A DNA stretch of 64,000 nt. Source: Actinoplanes palleronii. GTDB taxonomy: Bacteria > Actinomycetota > Actinomycetes > Mycobacteriales > Micromonosporaceae. The position numbers were made by a program, and so were the translations under genes. Numbering within the stretch: position 1 is the stretch's first letter; every line of letters begins with the position of its first letter. The DNA lies in NCBI RefSeq assembly GCF_016862315.1, contig NZ_BOMS01000135.1, positions 21,767-85,766 of the forward strand, written 5' to 3'. Below, one piece after another: positions 18,154-26,551 of this stretch. The notes below the pieces were generated by a model. It was not told the origin of the DNA. It ran no database searches and worked only from the letters and a program-made list of their open reading frames with translations.

Positions 18154-18183
18154 GTGGCCCGGTGCTGACACGCACCGGGCCAC
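18154..18183 (-). terminator. Hairpin at the end of the nirB-nirD-narK operon
   Basis: A perfect 12-bp stem GTGGCCCGGTGC/GCACCGGGCCAC around TGACAC, 25 bases beyond the narK stop. No T tract on either strand. Confidence 0.5.
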
Positions 18184-18207
18184 GCGGGTCGGGGTCGCCC
18201 CCGCGGA

Positions 18208-19542
18208 TCAGACGGCGAGCGTCCGGCGGGCGCCGGGCCGCAGGTAGACCACCCAGGTCACCAGCACGCAGAGCGCGTAGAACCCGATGAACCCGAGGTA
18301 CGCCGCGTCCGCGTCCTTGTAGGTCAGGAAGGACTGCCGGAAGGCCAGGTTGACCAGCACCCCGCCGACCGCGCCGACCGCACCGGCGATGCCGATCACC
18401 GCGCCCGAGATCCGCCGCGCCTGGTGGTCGTCGCCGGCGTACTTGGCCTTGAAGATCGCCGGGATCATCTTGTACGTCGAGCCGTTGCCCAGCCCGCTGA
18501 GCACGAACAGGCTGATGAACCCGGCGATGTAGAGCGGCAGCGACCGTTGCTGCGCCGCGACCAGCACCACCGACGCACCCACCGCCATCGCGATGAAGTT
18601 CACGAAGGTGACCCGGGCCCCGCCCAGCCGGTCGGCGAGCGCCCCGCCGACCGGGCGGATCAGCGAGCCGAGCAGCGGGCCGAGGAAGGTCAGGTACGCC
18701 GCCTTGATCGGGGTGTTGAACTGGTCGGCGAACTGCACCTGCAGCACCTGGCCGAACGCGAACCCGAACCCGATGAACGAGCCGAACGTGCCGATGTAGA
18801 GCAGCGACATCACCCAGGTGTGCGACTCCTTGACCGCGTCCCGCATGCCGCGCTTCTCGTTGCGGGCCTGGGACAGGTTGTCCATCCGCAGCGCCGAGCC
18901 GAGGGCGGCCAGCACGATCAGCGGGATGTAGACGCCGGCCACGTACCCGGGGTGCCCGGCGCCGGCCACCGCGAGCACGAACAGGCCGATCAGCTGCACC
19001 GCCGCGACGCCGAGGTTGCCGCCGCCGGCGTTGATGCCGAGCGCCCAGCCCTTGAGCCGGTTCGGGTAGAACGCGTTGATGTTCGCCATCGACGAGGCGA
19101 AGTTGCCACCGCCCACCCCGGCGGTGGCGGCCAGGATCAGCAGCGTCGTGTAGGACACTCCCGGCTCGATCAGGACCGCGGCCAGGACCGACGGGATCAG
19201 CAGCAGCGACGCGCTCACGATGGTCCAGTTGCGGCCGCCGAACCGGGCCACCGCGAACGTGTACGGGATCCGCAGCCCGGCCCCGACCAGGGTCGGCACC
19301 GCGGTGAGCAGGAACTTCTGCGCCGGGTCGAAGCCGTACTGCGGTCCGAGGAAGAGCACCATCACCGACCACAGCGACCACACCGAGAAGCCGATGTGCT
19401 CGGAGAAGATCGAGAAGATCAGGTTGCGTTTGGCGATCGCCGACCCGCCGTTCGCCCAGAACGCGGGGTCCTCGGGCTTCCAGTCGTCGATCCAATGGCC
19501 TTTCAACCGGGCGGCTGCCGGGCGTTCTGCAACAGCGGTCAT
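18208..19542 (-). CDS. narK: Nitrate/nitrite transporter, NarK family
   Basis: 444 residues from the ATG at 19542, which has GGAGAG five bases upstream; the frame runs to 19593 but lacks such a site. It is a major-facilitator protein with about 12 membrane helices. The glycine-rich nitrate-signature regions are visible as ATAGVGGGNFASSMANIN and GINAGGGNLGVAAVQ, which line the pore in NarK/NasA proteins. It would bring nitrate or nitrite into the cell, or move nitrite out, to feed the reductase encoded just upstream. Last gene of the nirB-nirD-narK operon; the gap to nirD is one base. Confidence 0.88.
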   Translation of the reverse strand: MTAVAERPAAARLKGHWIDDWKPEDPAFWANGGSAIAKRNLIFSIFSEHIGFSVWSLWSVMVLFLGPQYGFDPAQKFLLTAVPTLVGAGLRIPYTFAVARFGGRNWTIVSASLLLIPSVLAAVLIEPGVSYTTLLILAATAGVGGGNFASSMANINAFYPNRLKGWALGINAGGGNLGVAAVQLIGLFVLAVAGAGHPGYVAGVYIPLIVLAALGSALRMDNLSQARNEKRGMRDAVKESHTWVMSLLYIGTFGSFIGFGFAFGQVLQVQFADQFNTPIKAAYLTFLGPLLGSLIRPVGGALADRLGGARVTFVNFIAMAVGASVVLVAAQQRSLPLYIAGFISLFVLSGLGNGSTYKMIPAIFKAKYAGDDHQARRISGAVIGIAGAVGAVGGVLVNLAFRQSFLTYKDADAAYLGFIGFYALCVLVTWVVYLRPGARRTLAV

Positions 19543-19543
19543 G

Positions 19544-19840
19544 TCACTCTCCGAGAAGGATGCGACCGTGGTCTTCCCGCACCGGGTAGACACTGATCGG
19601 GGGTTGTCCGGACTTCGAGCACCCGGTGGTGAGATCCCAGGCGTTCAGGTGCAGGGGGCAGACGACGACCCGGTTGTCGATCTGGCCGTCGGCGAGCGGG
19701 CCACCCAGGTGCGGGCAGACCGCGGAGACCGCGCGCAGGGAGCCGTCCCGCAGCCGGAAGACCGCGATCATCTCGCCGTCCACGGTGTAGCTGCGCCCCT
19801 CACCGAGGGGAATGTCGTCGACGGGACCGAGGACGTTCAT
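19544..19840 (-). CDS. nirD: Nitrite reductase small subunit
   Basis: A 98-residue Rieske-like protein. The cluster ligands are conserved as CPHLGG (about 42-47) and CPLHLNAWDL (about 61-70), giving CxH...CxxH. NirD pairs with NirB in the cytoplasmic NADH-dependent nitrite reductase that makes ammonium from nitrite. Its start overlaps the nirB stop by four bases and its stop lies one base from the narK start, so the three are one transcription unit. Confidence 0.9.
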   Translation of the reverse strand: MNVLGPVDDIPLGEGRSYTVDGEMIAVFRLRDGSLRAVSAVCPHLGGPLADGQIDNRVVVCPLHLNAWDLTTGCSKSGQPPISVYPVREDHGRILLGE

Positions 19841-22293
19841 CCGCGCACCGGGACCTGGGGCAGCACGGTCAGCGGCAGCGAGGTGCGGAACTGGCCCGGT
19901 GTCGCCGGGTCACTGCGTTCCTTCCACGGATCCCGGTACGCCTGCACGGCCTGCTGGACCGCGGCGTCCAGGGCCAGGGCGATGCCGTCCGCGTCGTCCA
20001 CCACGATCTCCCGGATCCGGTCGACGCCGATCCGCGGCACGAACGAGTACGTCCGCTCCAGCCAGTTGGCGTTCTCCCGGTAGTACTGCAGGAACCGGCC
20101 GGTCAGTGTGATCACCTCGTCGGCCGACGAGACCGTGGTGAGCAGGTCGCCCTTGCGGATGTGCGCGCCGGCCGCGCCGCCGACGTAGATCTCCCACTTG
20201 CCGCCGTCGATGGCGACGACACCCACGTCCTTGACGTACGACTCGGCGCAGTTGCGCGGGCACCCGGAGACCGCGAGCTTCATCTTGCCGGGGCCCTCGA
20301 GCCCCTGGTACCGCTCCTCGAGCGCGATGCCCAGCGCGGTGGAGTCACCCACCCCGAACCGGCAGAAGTCCGAGCCGACACAGGTCTTCACGGTGCGGAA
20401 GCTCTTCGCGTAGGCGTACCCGGACGGCATGTCCAGGTCGGCCCACATCGCCGGGAGCTTCTCCTTCGGCACCCCGAGCAGGTCGATCCGCTGGCCGCCG
20501 GTGAGCTTGACCATCGGCACGTCGTACTTCTCGGCCACCTCGGCGATCTTGCGGAGCTGGCCCGGGGTGGTGACGCCGCCCTTCATCTGCGGCACCACCG
20601 AGAACGTGCCGTCGCGCTGGATGTTCGCGTGCACCCGGTCGTTGATGAACCGGGCGTCGCGCTCGTCGACGTACTCGTCGGCCCACATCATCTTGAGCAA
20701 CGACGCGAGGCCCATCTTGCTCTTCGCGTCGTGGGTGCCGCCCGGGACGAGCTTCTCGAACACCGAGGAGACGCTGGTCAGCCGGTACTTGCGAATCGCG
20801 ATCATCAGCTCGGGCTTGGGCATCGGCACGCCGGGGACGTACCACGACGCGGCCGGGTCCTCCTCGGCCTCGCCGCCGTTCGCCCACTCGACGATCCGCT
20901 GCACCAGCGGCTTGCAGGTGCCGCAGCCCTTGCCGGCCCGGGTCGCGTCCATGACACCGCTGACCGTCTTGCAGCCGCCGGTCACGACGCCGCAGATGGC
21001 GCCCTTGCTGACCCCGTTGCAGTTGCAGACCTGGACGTCGTCCGGCATGTCCGCGGGCGACTCCTCGACCGCACCACCGATGTCGAAGATCAGCTCGGCG
21101 CGCTCGTCGGGCAGCGGCAGGCCCCGGTCGAACGCCTGGATCAGCGCCGCGGCCTTCCGGTTGTCACCGACCAGGGTCGCGCCGACCAGCACGTTGTCCC
21201 GGATGATCAGTTGCTTGTAGATGCCCTTGCGGGGCTCGTTGTAGACGATCACCTCGTCCTCGTCGGTCTCCGGCTCGCGCAGACCCATCGAGGCGACGTC
21301 GATGCCGGCCACCTTGAGCTTCGTCGAGACCCGGGAGCCCTCGTAGGCCACGCCGGTCGTGCCGGTGATGTGGTCGGCGAGCACCTTGGCCTGGTCCCAG
21401 AGCGGGGCGACCAGGCCGTACAGGTCGCCGCGGTGCTGGGCGCACTCCCCGACCGCGTAGACGTCCTCGTGCCCGGCCACCCGCATCTGGTCGTCGACCA
21501 CGATGCCGCGTTCGACGGACAGTCCGCTGTCGGCGGCCATCGCCGTGTTCGGCCGGATGCCGGCCGCGACCACCACGACGTCACACTCGATGACCGTGCC
21601 GTCGCCCAGCTTCACCCCGGTGACCCGGTCCTTGCCGAGGATCTCGCTGGTCATCGCGTTGACGATCACGTCGATGCCGAGCTTGTTCTCGACGCTGCCC
21701 TTCAACATCTCACCGGCGCGCTCGTCGAGCTGGGTGTTCATCAGGTGGCCCATGGCGTGCAGCAGGGTCACGTGGCTGACGTGGCTCTGCAGGCCGCGGG
21801 CCGCCTCCAGGCCGAGCAGGCCGCCGCCGATCACCACCGCGCGTTCGTGGTCGCGGGCGTACCGGATCATGCCGCGCGTGTCGTCGAGCGTCCGGAAGGC
21901 GAAGACACCCTGGTGGTAGCCCCGGCCCGGCCGGTGGATGCCCTTGATCGGCGGGACCCAGGCGTGACTGCCGGTCGCGATGATCAGCTTGTCGTAGCGG
22001 GTGCCGTTGCCCTCGGCGTCGTAGACGGTCCGCGCCGAGGCGTCGATCCGCTCGATCCGGGTGCCGGTGTTCAGCGTGATGCCGTTCTCCCGGTACCAGG
22101 CCAGGTCGTTGAGGAAGATCCCGTCCTCGGTCTCCACCCCGGCCAGCAGGTTGGAGAGCATGATCCGGTTGTAGTTGCCGTACGGCTCGTCACCGAACAT
22201 CGTCACGGCGTAGTCCCCGTTGCGGGCGAGGATCTCCTCGACCGTGCGGGCTCCCGCCATGCCGTTCCCGATCACGACAAGTTTCTGAGTCAC
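19837..22293 (-). CDS. nirB: Nitrite reductase large subunit
   Basis: 818 residues from the GTG at 22293 (VTQKLVVIGNGMAGARTVEEI). It is chosen because AGGAGGG lies 10 bases upstream; an ATG at 22356 gives a poor N-terminus. Domain order: FAD/NAD(P)H-binding oxidoreductase; a BFD-like [2Fe-2S] domain (VCNCNGVSKGAICG, then GKGCGTCKPLV); a ferredoxin-like half-domain; and the siroheme/4Fe-4S domain with ligands in TCVGSDFCRFG and SGCPRNCAES. It reduces nitrite to ammonium with six electrons from NADH. A chelatase gene for siroheme lies upstream on the same strand, 91 bases away. Confidence 0.92.
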   Translation of the reverse strand: MTQKLVVIGNGMAGARTVEEILARNGDYAVTMFGDEPYGNYNRIMLSNLLAGVETEDGIFLNDLAWYRENGITLNTGTRIERIDASARTVYDAEGNGTRYDKLIIATGSHAWVPPIKGIHRPGRGYHQGVFAFRTLDDTRGMIRYARDHERAVVIGGGLLGLEAARGLQSHVSHVTLLHAMGHLMNTQLDERAGEMLKGSVENKLGIDVIVNAMTSEILGKDRVTGVKLGDGTVIECDVVVVAAGIRPNTAMAADSGLSVERGIVVDDQMRVAGHEDVYAVGECAQHRGDLYGLVAPLWDQAKVLADHITGTTGVAYEGSRVSTKLKVAGIDVASMGLREPETDEDEVIVYNEPRKGIYKQLIIRDNVLVGATLVGDNRKAAALIQAFDRGLPLPDERAELIFDIGGAVEESPADMPDDVQVCNCNGVSKGAICGVVTGGCKTVSGVMDATRAGKGCGTCKPLVQRIVEWANGGEAEEDPAASWYVPGVPMPKPELMIAIRKYRLTSVSSVFEKLVPGGTHDAKSKMGLASLLKMMWADEYVDERDARFINDRVHANIQRDGTFSVVPQMKGGVTTPGQLRKIAEVAEKYDVPMVKLTGGQRIDLLGVPKEKLPAMWADLDMPSGYAYAKSFRTVKTCVGSDFCRFGVGDSTALGIALEERYQGLEGPGKMKLAVSGCPRNCAESYVKDVGVVAIDGGKWEIYVGGAAGAHIRKGDLLTTVSSADEVITLTGRFLQYYRENANWLERTYSFVPRIGVDRIREIVVDDADGIALALDAAVQQAVQAYRDPWKERSDPATPGQFRTSLPLTVLPQVPVRG

Positions 22294-22384
22294 TGCGCTC
22301 GGTCCCTCCTGTGTTGAGAGGAACCTTGCCGGGCTGCCGTTTCCCGATCCGACCACTTACCGTGACACTGCTGTTCGCAAATCC

Positions 22385-23041
22385 CTACAACCGGCTACCG
22401 GCCGTTGTGAGGCGCATGGCGTCGAATCGTTGCAGCACCAGGTCCGCGACCGCGGGGTCGTGGCACAGCGGCGGCGTCACCGAGTCCGCGCCGGCATCGC
22501 CCAGTGAGCGGTAGAACAGGCCGTCGGCCAGCAGATACGCCGCGATCGCGATCCGCTCGGCACCCTCCGCCCGCAGCTGGGCGACGACGTCCGGGACGCG
22601 CGGCCCGCTGCCCGAGACGTAGGCGACGCGGGCCGGACCGGGCAGTTGGGCGGCGACACCCTCCACATCGGCCCGCCACGCCGCGTCCGAGGAACCGGCG
22701 GCGGCCAGCACGACCGCGTCGGCGGCGGGCAGGTTCCGGGTCAGGCTCGCCAGCAGGACCGGGTCCGGGCCGAGCGGCGCGGTCACCGGGATGCCGGTGC
22801 CCGCGACGGCCGCGGCGATGTCCACCCGGACGTGATAACCGCAGGAGAGCAGCAGCGGAACGACGACGGCGTCCGGCGTGGCCGGGACGATCGCGGCGAC
22901 CTTGGGCTCCTGCACGTCGACGTAGCACAGGCGGACGTCGAGGCCCGGCCGGCGACGGGCCACCGCGGCGGCGAGTTCCTGCAGCTGGCGGCGCCCGTTC
23001 GCGGAACGGGTGCCGTGCGCGACAGCGATCAAGGTGGTCAC
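22385..23041 (-). CDS. Sirohydrochlorin chelatase, CbiX/SirB-like
   Basis: A 218-residue cytoplasmic protein of the CbiX/SirB class, which inserts iron (or cobalt) into sirohydrochlorin to make siroheme. The N-terminal VAHGTRS carries the metal-binding His, and LLLSCGYHVRVDI a second. The length suits two half-domains in one chain, as in actinobacteria. Start GTG with GAGGAG seven bases upstream. Location beside nirB argues for siroheme supply to nitrite reductase rather than cobalamin synthesis; the metal is not proven by sequence. Confidence 0.8.
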   Translation of the reverse strand: MTTLIAVAHGTRSANGRRQLQELAAAVARRRPGLDVRLCYVDVQEPKVAAIVPATPDAVVVPLLLSCGYHVRVDIAAAVAGTGIPVTAPLGPDPVLLASLTRNLPAADAVVLAAAGSSDAAWRADVEGVAAQLPGPARVAYVSGSGPRVPDVVAQLRAEGAERIAIAAYLLADGLFYRSLGDAGADSVTPPLCHDPAVADLVLQRFDAMRLTTAGSRL

Positions 23042-23545
23042 GGGGTCTCCTCACGGAAGATCAAGATCAAAAGATTTTTGTCGTGCGTCCGCCGGGGTCC
23101 GGATCGTCGCTCCCGCCGGGACCCCGGCGGGCTTCGCAGGCCGCTGGCGCGTCCCGAACGCGAAACCCTCCGGGGCGACGTCCGCGGGTGGTTGCGGAAA
23201 AACCCCTGGCAGCGCCGTCGCCGATGACGGTCACCACATCCACAGTCAGCCGCTGTACACAGCCCCCCAAACCCCCAAACCCCTCCCCCGCCACACTGTC
23301 CAAGGGGGAGCCCCCAGGGAGGGCGGGCTCTGCGTGATCGGGTTCACGAGGCTGCGGCACCGCACCCGGGCGGCACGGTCACCATGACGCTCGAATGGGC
23401 AGCGGCCGTTCGTCTCGGCCCGAGCAAGGACGGTGCGAATCCGCGATCCCCGTTCGCGGACGCCCGCCGCCCCCAGGTGGGCGACAGCAGTCCGCACAAC
23501 GCGATCGCGTCCCGCCACCGCCCCCCGAAACGGCCGGCCTCGCGA
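23042..23545. other. Gene-free stretch upstream of the chelatase gene
   Basis: 504 bases with no convincing coding frame. It contains a GC hairpin (12-bp stem, 23089-23100 with 23119-23130, 18-base loop) and an A/T-rich patch at 23060-23082 that may hold the chelatase promoter. It also must contain the terminator of the regulator gene ending at 23546, but none is clear. Confidence 0.4.
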
Positions 23546-24646
23546 TCAAGCCGCCTCGTCCACCCGCAACCGATACCCGCGCTTGATCACCGTCTCGATG
23601 TGCTTCCCGGACCCGAGCGCCGCCCGCAGCCGCGCCACCGCCACGTCCACCGCGTGCCCGTCGTTCCCGCGCGGCAACGCCGCCGCAAGCTGCTCCTTGG
23701 ACACCACCGCCCCCGGCCGCCGGGCCAGCGACACCAGGATCGCCATCGCCGCCGGCGCAAGCCCGTGCGTCACCCCGTCTATCAGTACGGCGTGACCCCG
23801 CACCTCCAGCGTCGTCCCCGCCACCTGCAGTCGCAGCGCCCGCAGCGGCAGCTCATCGGTGACCGTCTTGATCAGCGCCCCGAGCCGGTACCGTTCCGGC
23901 ATCACCACCGGCACGTCCCGGGCCACGAGCGGCGCCGCGGTCACCGGCCCCACGACGGCGGCGAGCGTGCCACTCTGGAACGCGGTGACGACGTCCGCCC
24001 CGGTCTCCCCGGCCATCTGCAGGAACGCCTTGACCGCGGGCGCGCTGGTGAACGTCACCGCGTCGATCTGCCCGGCCGCGACCTGCTCGGTCAGCCGCCG
24101 GATCGGGGCGGTGTCGGGCGGCAGCGCCCACCGGTACACCGGCACCTCGACCACCGCGGCGCCGGCCGAGCGCAGCGCCTCGACGAACTCGACCTGCGGC
24201 TCGCCGTGCTCCTGCACCACGATCCGCCGGCCGGTCACGCCGTCGTGCAGCAGCCGTTCCAGCACCTCCTCGGAGCCTTCGGTCTTGGCCGCCCAGTCCT
24301 CGGAGAGCCCGGCCGCCCGGATCGCCCCGCACGGCTTCGGCCCTCGCGCGATGATCTTCGCGTTGTTCAGCGAGGCCCGCAGCGTGTCGCCCAGCCCCCA
24401 GCCCTCGGCCGCCTCCAGCCAGCCGCGGAACCCGAACCCGGTCGTCGCCACCACGATGTGCGGTTCCAGCCCGATGCAGGCCTCGGTGGACGCCCGCAAC
24501 GCGTCGTCGTCGATCAGCGGCACGATGGTGATCGCCGGAGCGCTGACCACCCGCGCGCCGCGCCGTTCCAGCAGTGCGGTCATCTCACTGCGGCGTCGCT
24601 CCGCGGTGACCGCCACGGTGAACCCGGCCAGTGCGCCCTCGGTCAT
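23546..24646 (-). CDS. nnaR: HemD-like transcription regulator resembling NnaR
   Basis: 366 residues with two domains. Residues 1-260 resemble uroporphyrinogen-III synthase (LAGFTVAVTAERRRSEM and the two-lobed HemD pattern). Residues from about 270 form an OmpR-type winged helix (AMAILVSLARRPGAVVSKEQL, then VDVAVARLRAALG and IETVIKRGYRLR). This fusion is the plan of NnaR, a regulator of nitrate/nitrite assimilation in Streptomyces and mycobacteria that acts with GlnR. Its place next to nirBD-narK fits. It may instead be a plain regulator-fused HemD; keeping enzyme activity seems less likely. The stop is TCA at 23546. Confidence 0.75.
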   Translation of the reverse strand: MTEGALAGFTVAVTAERRRSEMTALLERRGARVVSAPAITIVPLIDDDALRASTEACIGLEPHIVVATTGFGFRGWLEAAEGWGLGDTLRASLNNAKIIARGPKPCGAIRAAGLSEDWAAKTEGSEEVLERLLHDGVTGRRIVVQEHGEPQVEFVEALRSAGAAVVEVPVYRWALPPDTAPIRRLTEQVAAGQIDAVTFTSAPAVKAFLQMAGETGADVVTAFQSGTLAAVVGPVTAAPLVARDVPVVMPERYRLGALIKTVTDELPLRALRLQVAGTTLEVRGHAVLIDGVTHGLAPAAMAILVSLARRPGAVVSKEQLAAALPRGNDGHAVDVAVARLRAALGSGKHIETVIKRGYRLRVDEAA

Positions 24647-24702
24647 CCGGTCTCCGTCCTGTGCCGTGCCGCTGTTTCCGCTGCAAGAGTCCTAAGACCT
24701 GG

Positions 24703-24729
24703 TTTCCGAAACGGTAGGCGAATGTTTCC
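24703..24729. promoter_or_regulatory. Candidate nitrogen-regulator box upstream of nnaR
   Basis: GTTTCCG at 24703 recurs at 24725, a spacing of exactly 22 bases, followed by CCCGATAAC. A 22-base period with GTTTC (GAAAC on the other strand) is the spacing of GlnR boxes in actinobacteria, although the GTnAC partners are imperfect here. It lies 57-83 bases upstream of the nnaR start. The rest of 24647-24988 shows no gene. Confidence 0.35.
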
Positions 24730-24988
24730 GTCCCGATAACGGCAGGTCACTTCCCAGGTGAACCCGGTTGTGAGCCGGTGATCTTCCCCTGTTCCGCCGC
24801 TCAGTCTCCCCCGTCACCCTCACCCCCTGCCTTCGCTTACGACCGATCCCCCTCCAGGCCATCACCCCCATCGGGTACGCCGGGAAAGCCCCGATCCGCC
24901 CCGGCGCCCACACCAGCCGGCCCGCACCCCGGCACCTGCCGAGCCCCGCGCTCGCCGGACAACCCGGCGTGCGCCCACACATCGCGAA

Positions 24989-25035
24989 ACGGCCGTCAGC
25001 ACCAGCCGGGCAACTCGGCTGGTGCTGACGGCCGT
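24989..25035. repeat. Perfect 20-bp palindrome, inside-out relative of the dispersed repeat
   Basis: The arms 24989-25008 and 25016-25035 pair perfectly around GGCAACT. The right arm reads CGGCTGGTGCTGACGG, close to the outer arm of the dispersed repeat (GGCTGGTGCTCAGGG), but the arms are in the reverse order. On the minus strand TTT follows, so it could also end transcription from the gene at 25374. Confidence 0.6.
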
Positions 25036-25093
25036 AAAAACGGTCGGATGACGACCGTGGGAGCCAGCCGCGGCGGCACCACGCCCAGGCGGT

Positions 25094-25150
25094 CCGGCTG
25101 GTCCTGAGGGGTGCCTCTGCCGTGCGGAGACACCCCTCAGGACCAGCCGG
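25094..25150. repeat. Dispersed palindromic repeat, copy B
   Basis: A perfect 20-bp outer stem (25094-25113 with 25131-25150), core GGCTGGT-CCT-GAGGGGTG, and an inner CTC/GAG. No handle is found. It lies 11 bases beyond the stop of the small gene at 25162. Confidence 0.8.
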
Positions 25151-25161
25151 CGCTTCCACCG

Positions 25162-25374
25162 CTACCGAAAGTCGTCGGGCCCCTCGAAGAGCGACCCGGT
25201 CACCCCGAGGATGTCCCGCACCTCGCTGATCAGGTGGTACGCCGCGATCCGCCCGTCGAGCAGGCCGATCCGGTAGTCCGCACCCACCTCGGTGTCCGCG
25301 GCGATCTGCTCGTCGCGGCATCCGGCAGCCCCGTCCAAGCGTCCGGAGTTGTAGGCCACCAGCGCGTCATCCAT
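25162..25374 (-). CDS. Small hypothetical protein
   Basis: 70 residues, acidic, soluble, with no motif I recognise (MDDALVAYNSGRLDGAAG; ends FEGPDDFR). Composition and third-position GC fit a real gene, and GGGGAAGCAGG stands just upstream of the ATG. It is monocistronic, with the palindromic repeat copy B just after the stop. A shadow frame cannot be fully excluded. Function unknown. Confidence 0.5.
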   Translation of the reverse strand: MDDALVAYNSGRLDGAAGCRDEQIAADTEVGADYRIGLLDGRIAAYHLISEVRDILGVTGSLFEGPDDFR

Positions 25375-25643
25375 CGATCCTGCTTCCCCCTACGGCGTAC
25401 GTCGGGCGTCAATCTCGCACGCCCCCGGCACCGCGCCCACCGCCCCTTCGGTCGCCGTCCGCCACCCCTCGGGCGGTCCCGGCCACCCGCCGGTCACCCG
25501 CAAGCGGCAACCGAGCTGAAACCGTCCCGCACCCGGGCGACACCCGTCACGTCCGGCGTTCGACCCCGCCGCCCCGGTGATCGACCGGATACTCAGCGCA
25601 TGGCCGAGGAGAGACGGCCGCGAAAAGGACCGACGGAGGCAGC

Positions 25644-26492
25644 GTGGCGGAGGACATCGACGGCGTCCGGCAGGCGCTCGCCGGCACCATGCTCGCGAAC
25701 CTGCCCCTCGCCCCGGCCGGCGGCGACGCCCTGGTGATCAGCGGGCTGAACCCGGCGGACGTCCTGACCGCCTGGCGGGCGGCACGGCAGCTGATGCCGG
25801 CCACCGGCCGCCGCCCGGTCTTCATCTCCGGCGAGTCGGCCCTGATGGACGGCTATGACGAGGACGAGGAGGACGGCGAGGACGACGTCGCCACCGCGGT
25901 CCATCTGATGGACGACAACGCCCGCACCCTGAACCCCTGGACCTCCCTCGACCCGTTGCGGTGGGACCTGCCCGACGACGATCCCGAGTTCACCGTCGGG
26001 GACTTCAGCGGCGTGGATCTGCTGGCCGAGGTCCGCCGGCACGTCACCGGCCCGACCGTGCGCACCATCAATCGGTACGTCTACGACCGGGTCCGCACCG
26101 ACCCGGCCCTGCTCGCCCAGCTCGACCCCCGCGCCGATCAGCTCACCGGCACCGCCACCTGGTACCAACCCGACGACGTGCACCTCCTGCTCCTGCCCAC
26201 GACCGAGGCGCACCTGGTGGCGGCGTGGATCAGCTACCACCAGACGCTGGGCGAGGAGCAGGTGCTCGCGGCCGTGCTCCGGCAGTGGCACGAGTCCTGG
26301 CAGGCCGAGGTGGTCGCCTGCTGGGAGACCATGCTGCAGTTCACCGTCGGCCGGCCCCCGGCCTCCCCCGACGACGCCTGGGAGCTGGCGCTGCAGATCG
26401 CCGCGCTCGCCAGCCACCTCGAGATGAACCCGTGGGAGATCGCGCTGGCGGTCAGCCACGGCACCGCATGGTTCCTGCACAGCCGCCCGTGA
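25644..26492 (+). CDS. DUF4253-like protein
   Basis: 282 residues, soluble, acidic in the middle (DGYDEDEEDGEDD at about 69-81). The C-terminal half, with LLLLPTTEAHLVAAWISY, VLRQWHESWQAEVVACWETM and a late PDDAWELALQIAALA, matches the pattern of DUF4253 domains of actinobacteria, whose function is unknown. Start GTG with CGGAGG six bases upstream. The last codons fall in the first unit of an 18-bp tandem repeat, and a one-base frame change would add a Pro-rich tail. Single gene, convergent with the next. Confidence 0.65.
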   Translation: MAEDIDGVRQALAGTMLANLPLAPAGGDALVISGLNPADVLTAWRAARQLMPATGRRPVFISGESALMDGYDEDEEDGEDDVATAVHLMDDNARTLNPWTSLDPLRWDLPDDDPEFTVGDFSGVDLLAEVRRHVTGPTVRTINRYVYDRVRTDPALLAQLDPRADQLTGTATWYQPDDVHLLLLPTTEAHLVAAWISYHQTLGEEQVLAAVLRQWHESWQAEVVACWETMLQFTVGRPPASPDDAWELALQIAALASHLEMNPWEIALAVSHGTAWFLHSRP

Positions 26493-26550
26493 AAGCCCAG
26501 CCGCCCGTGAAAAGCCAGCCGCCCGTGAAAGCACCACCGCCCGTAAGAGG
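26481..26550. repeat. 18-bp tandem repeat, about four units
   Basis: Units of the form AGCCGCCCGTGAAAGCC begin at 26481, 26499 and 26517, with a degenerate one at about 26533. The first unit contains the stop of the DUF4253-like gene and the block ends one base before the stop of the convergent gene. In another frame it would encode QPPVKA hexapeptides. Confidence 0.85.
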
Positions 26551-26551
26551 A

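Noticed and set aside
22294..22384. Possible GlnR box upstream of nirB (GTTTC at 22339, GTGAC at 22662-type pattern near 22362)
   Set aside because: Spacing does not fit the 22-base GlnR period, so it is not listed as a feature; only the region is suggested for testing.
24692..25321. Minus-strand frame of 209 codons between the small protein and nnaR genes
   Set aside because: It runs through two palindromes and the nnaR promoter, with Arg-rich composition and no recognisable domain.
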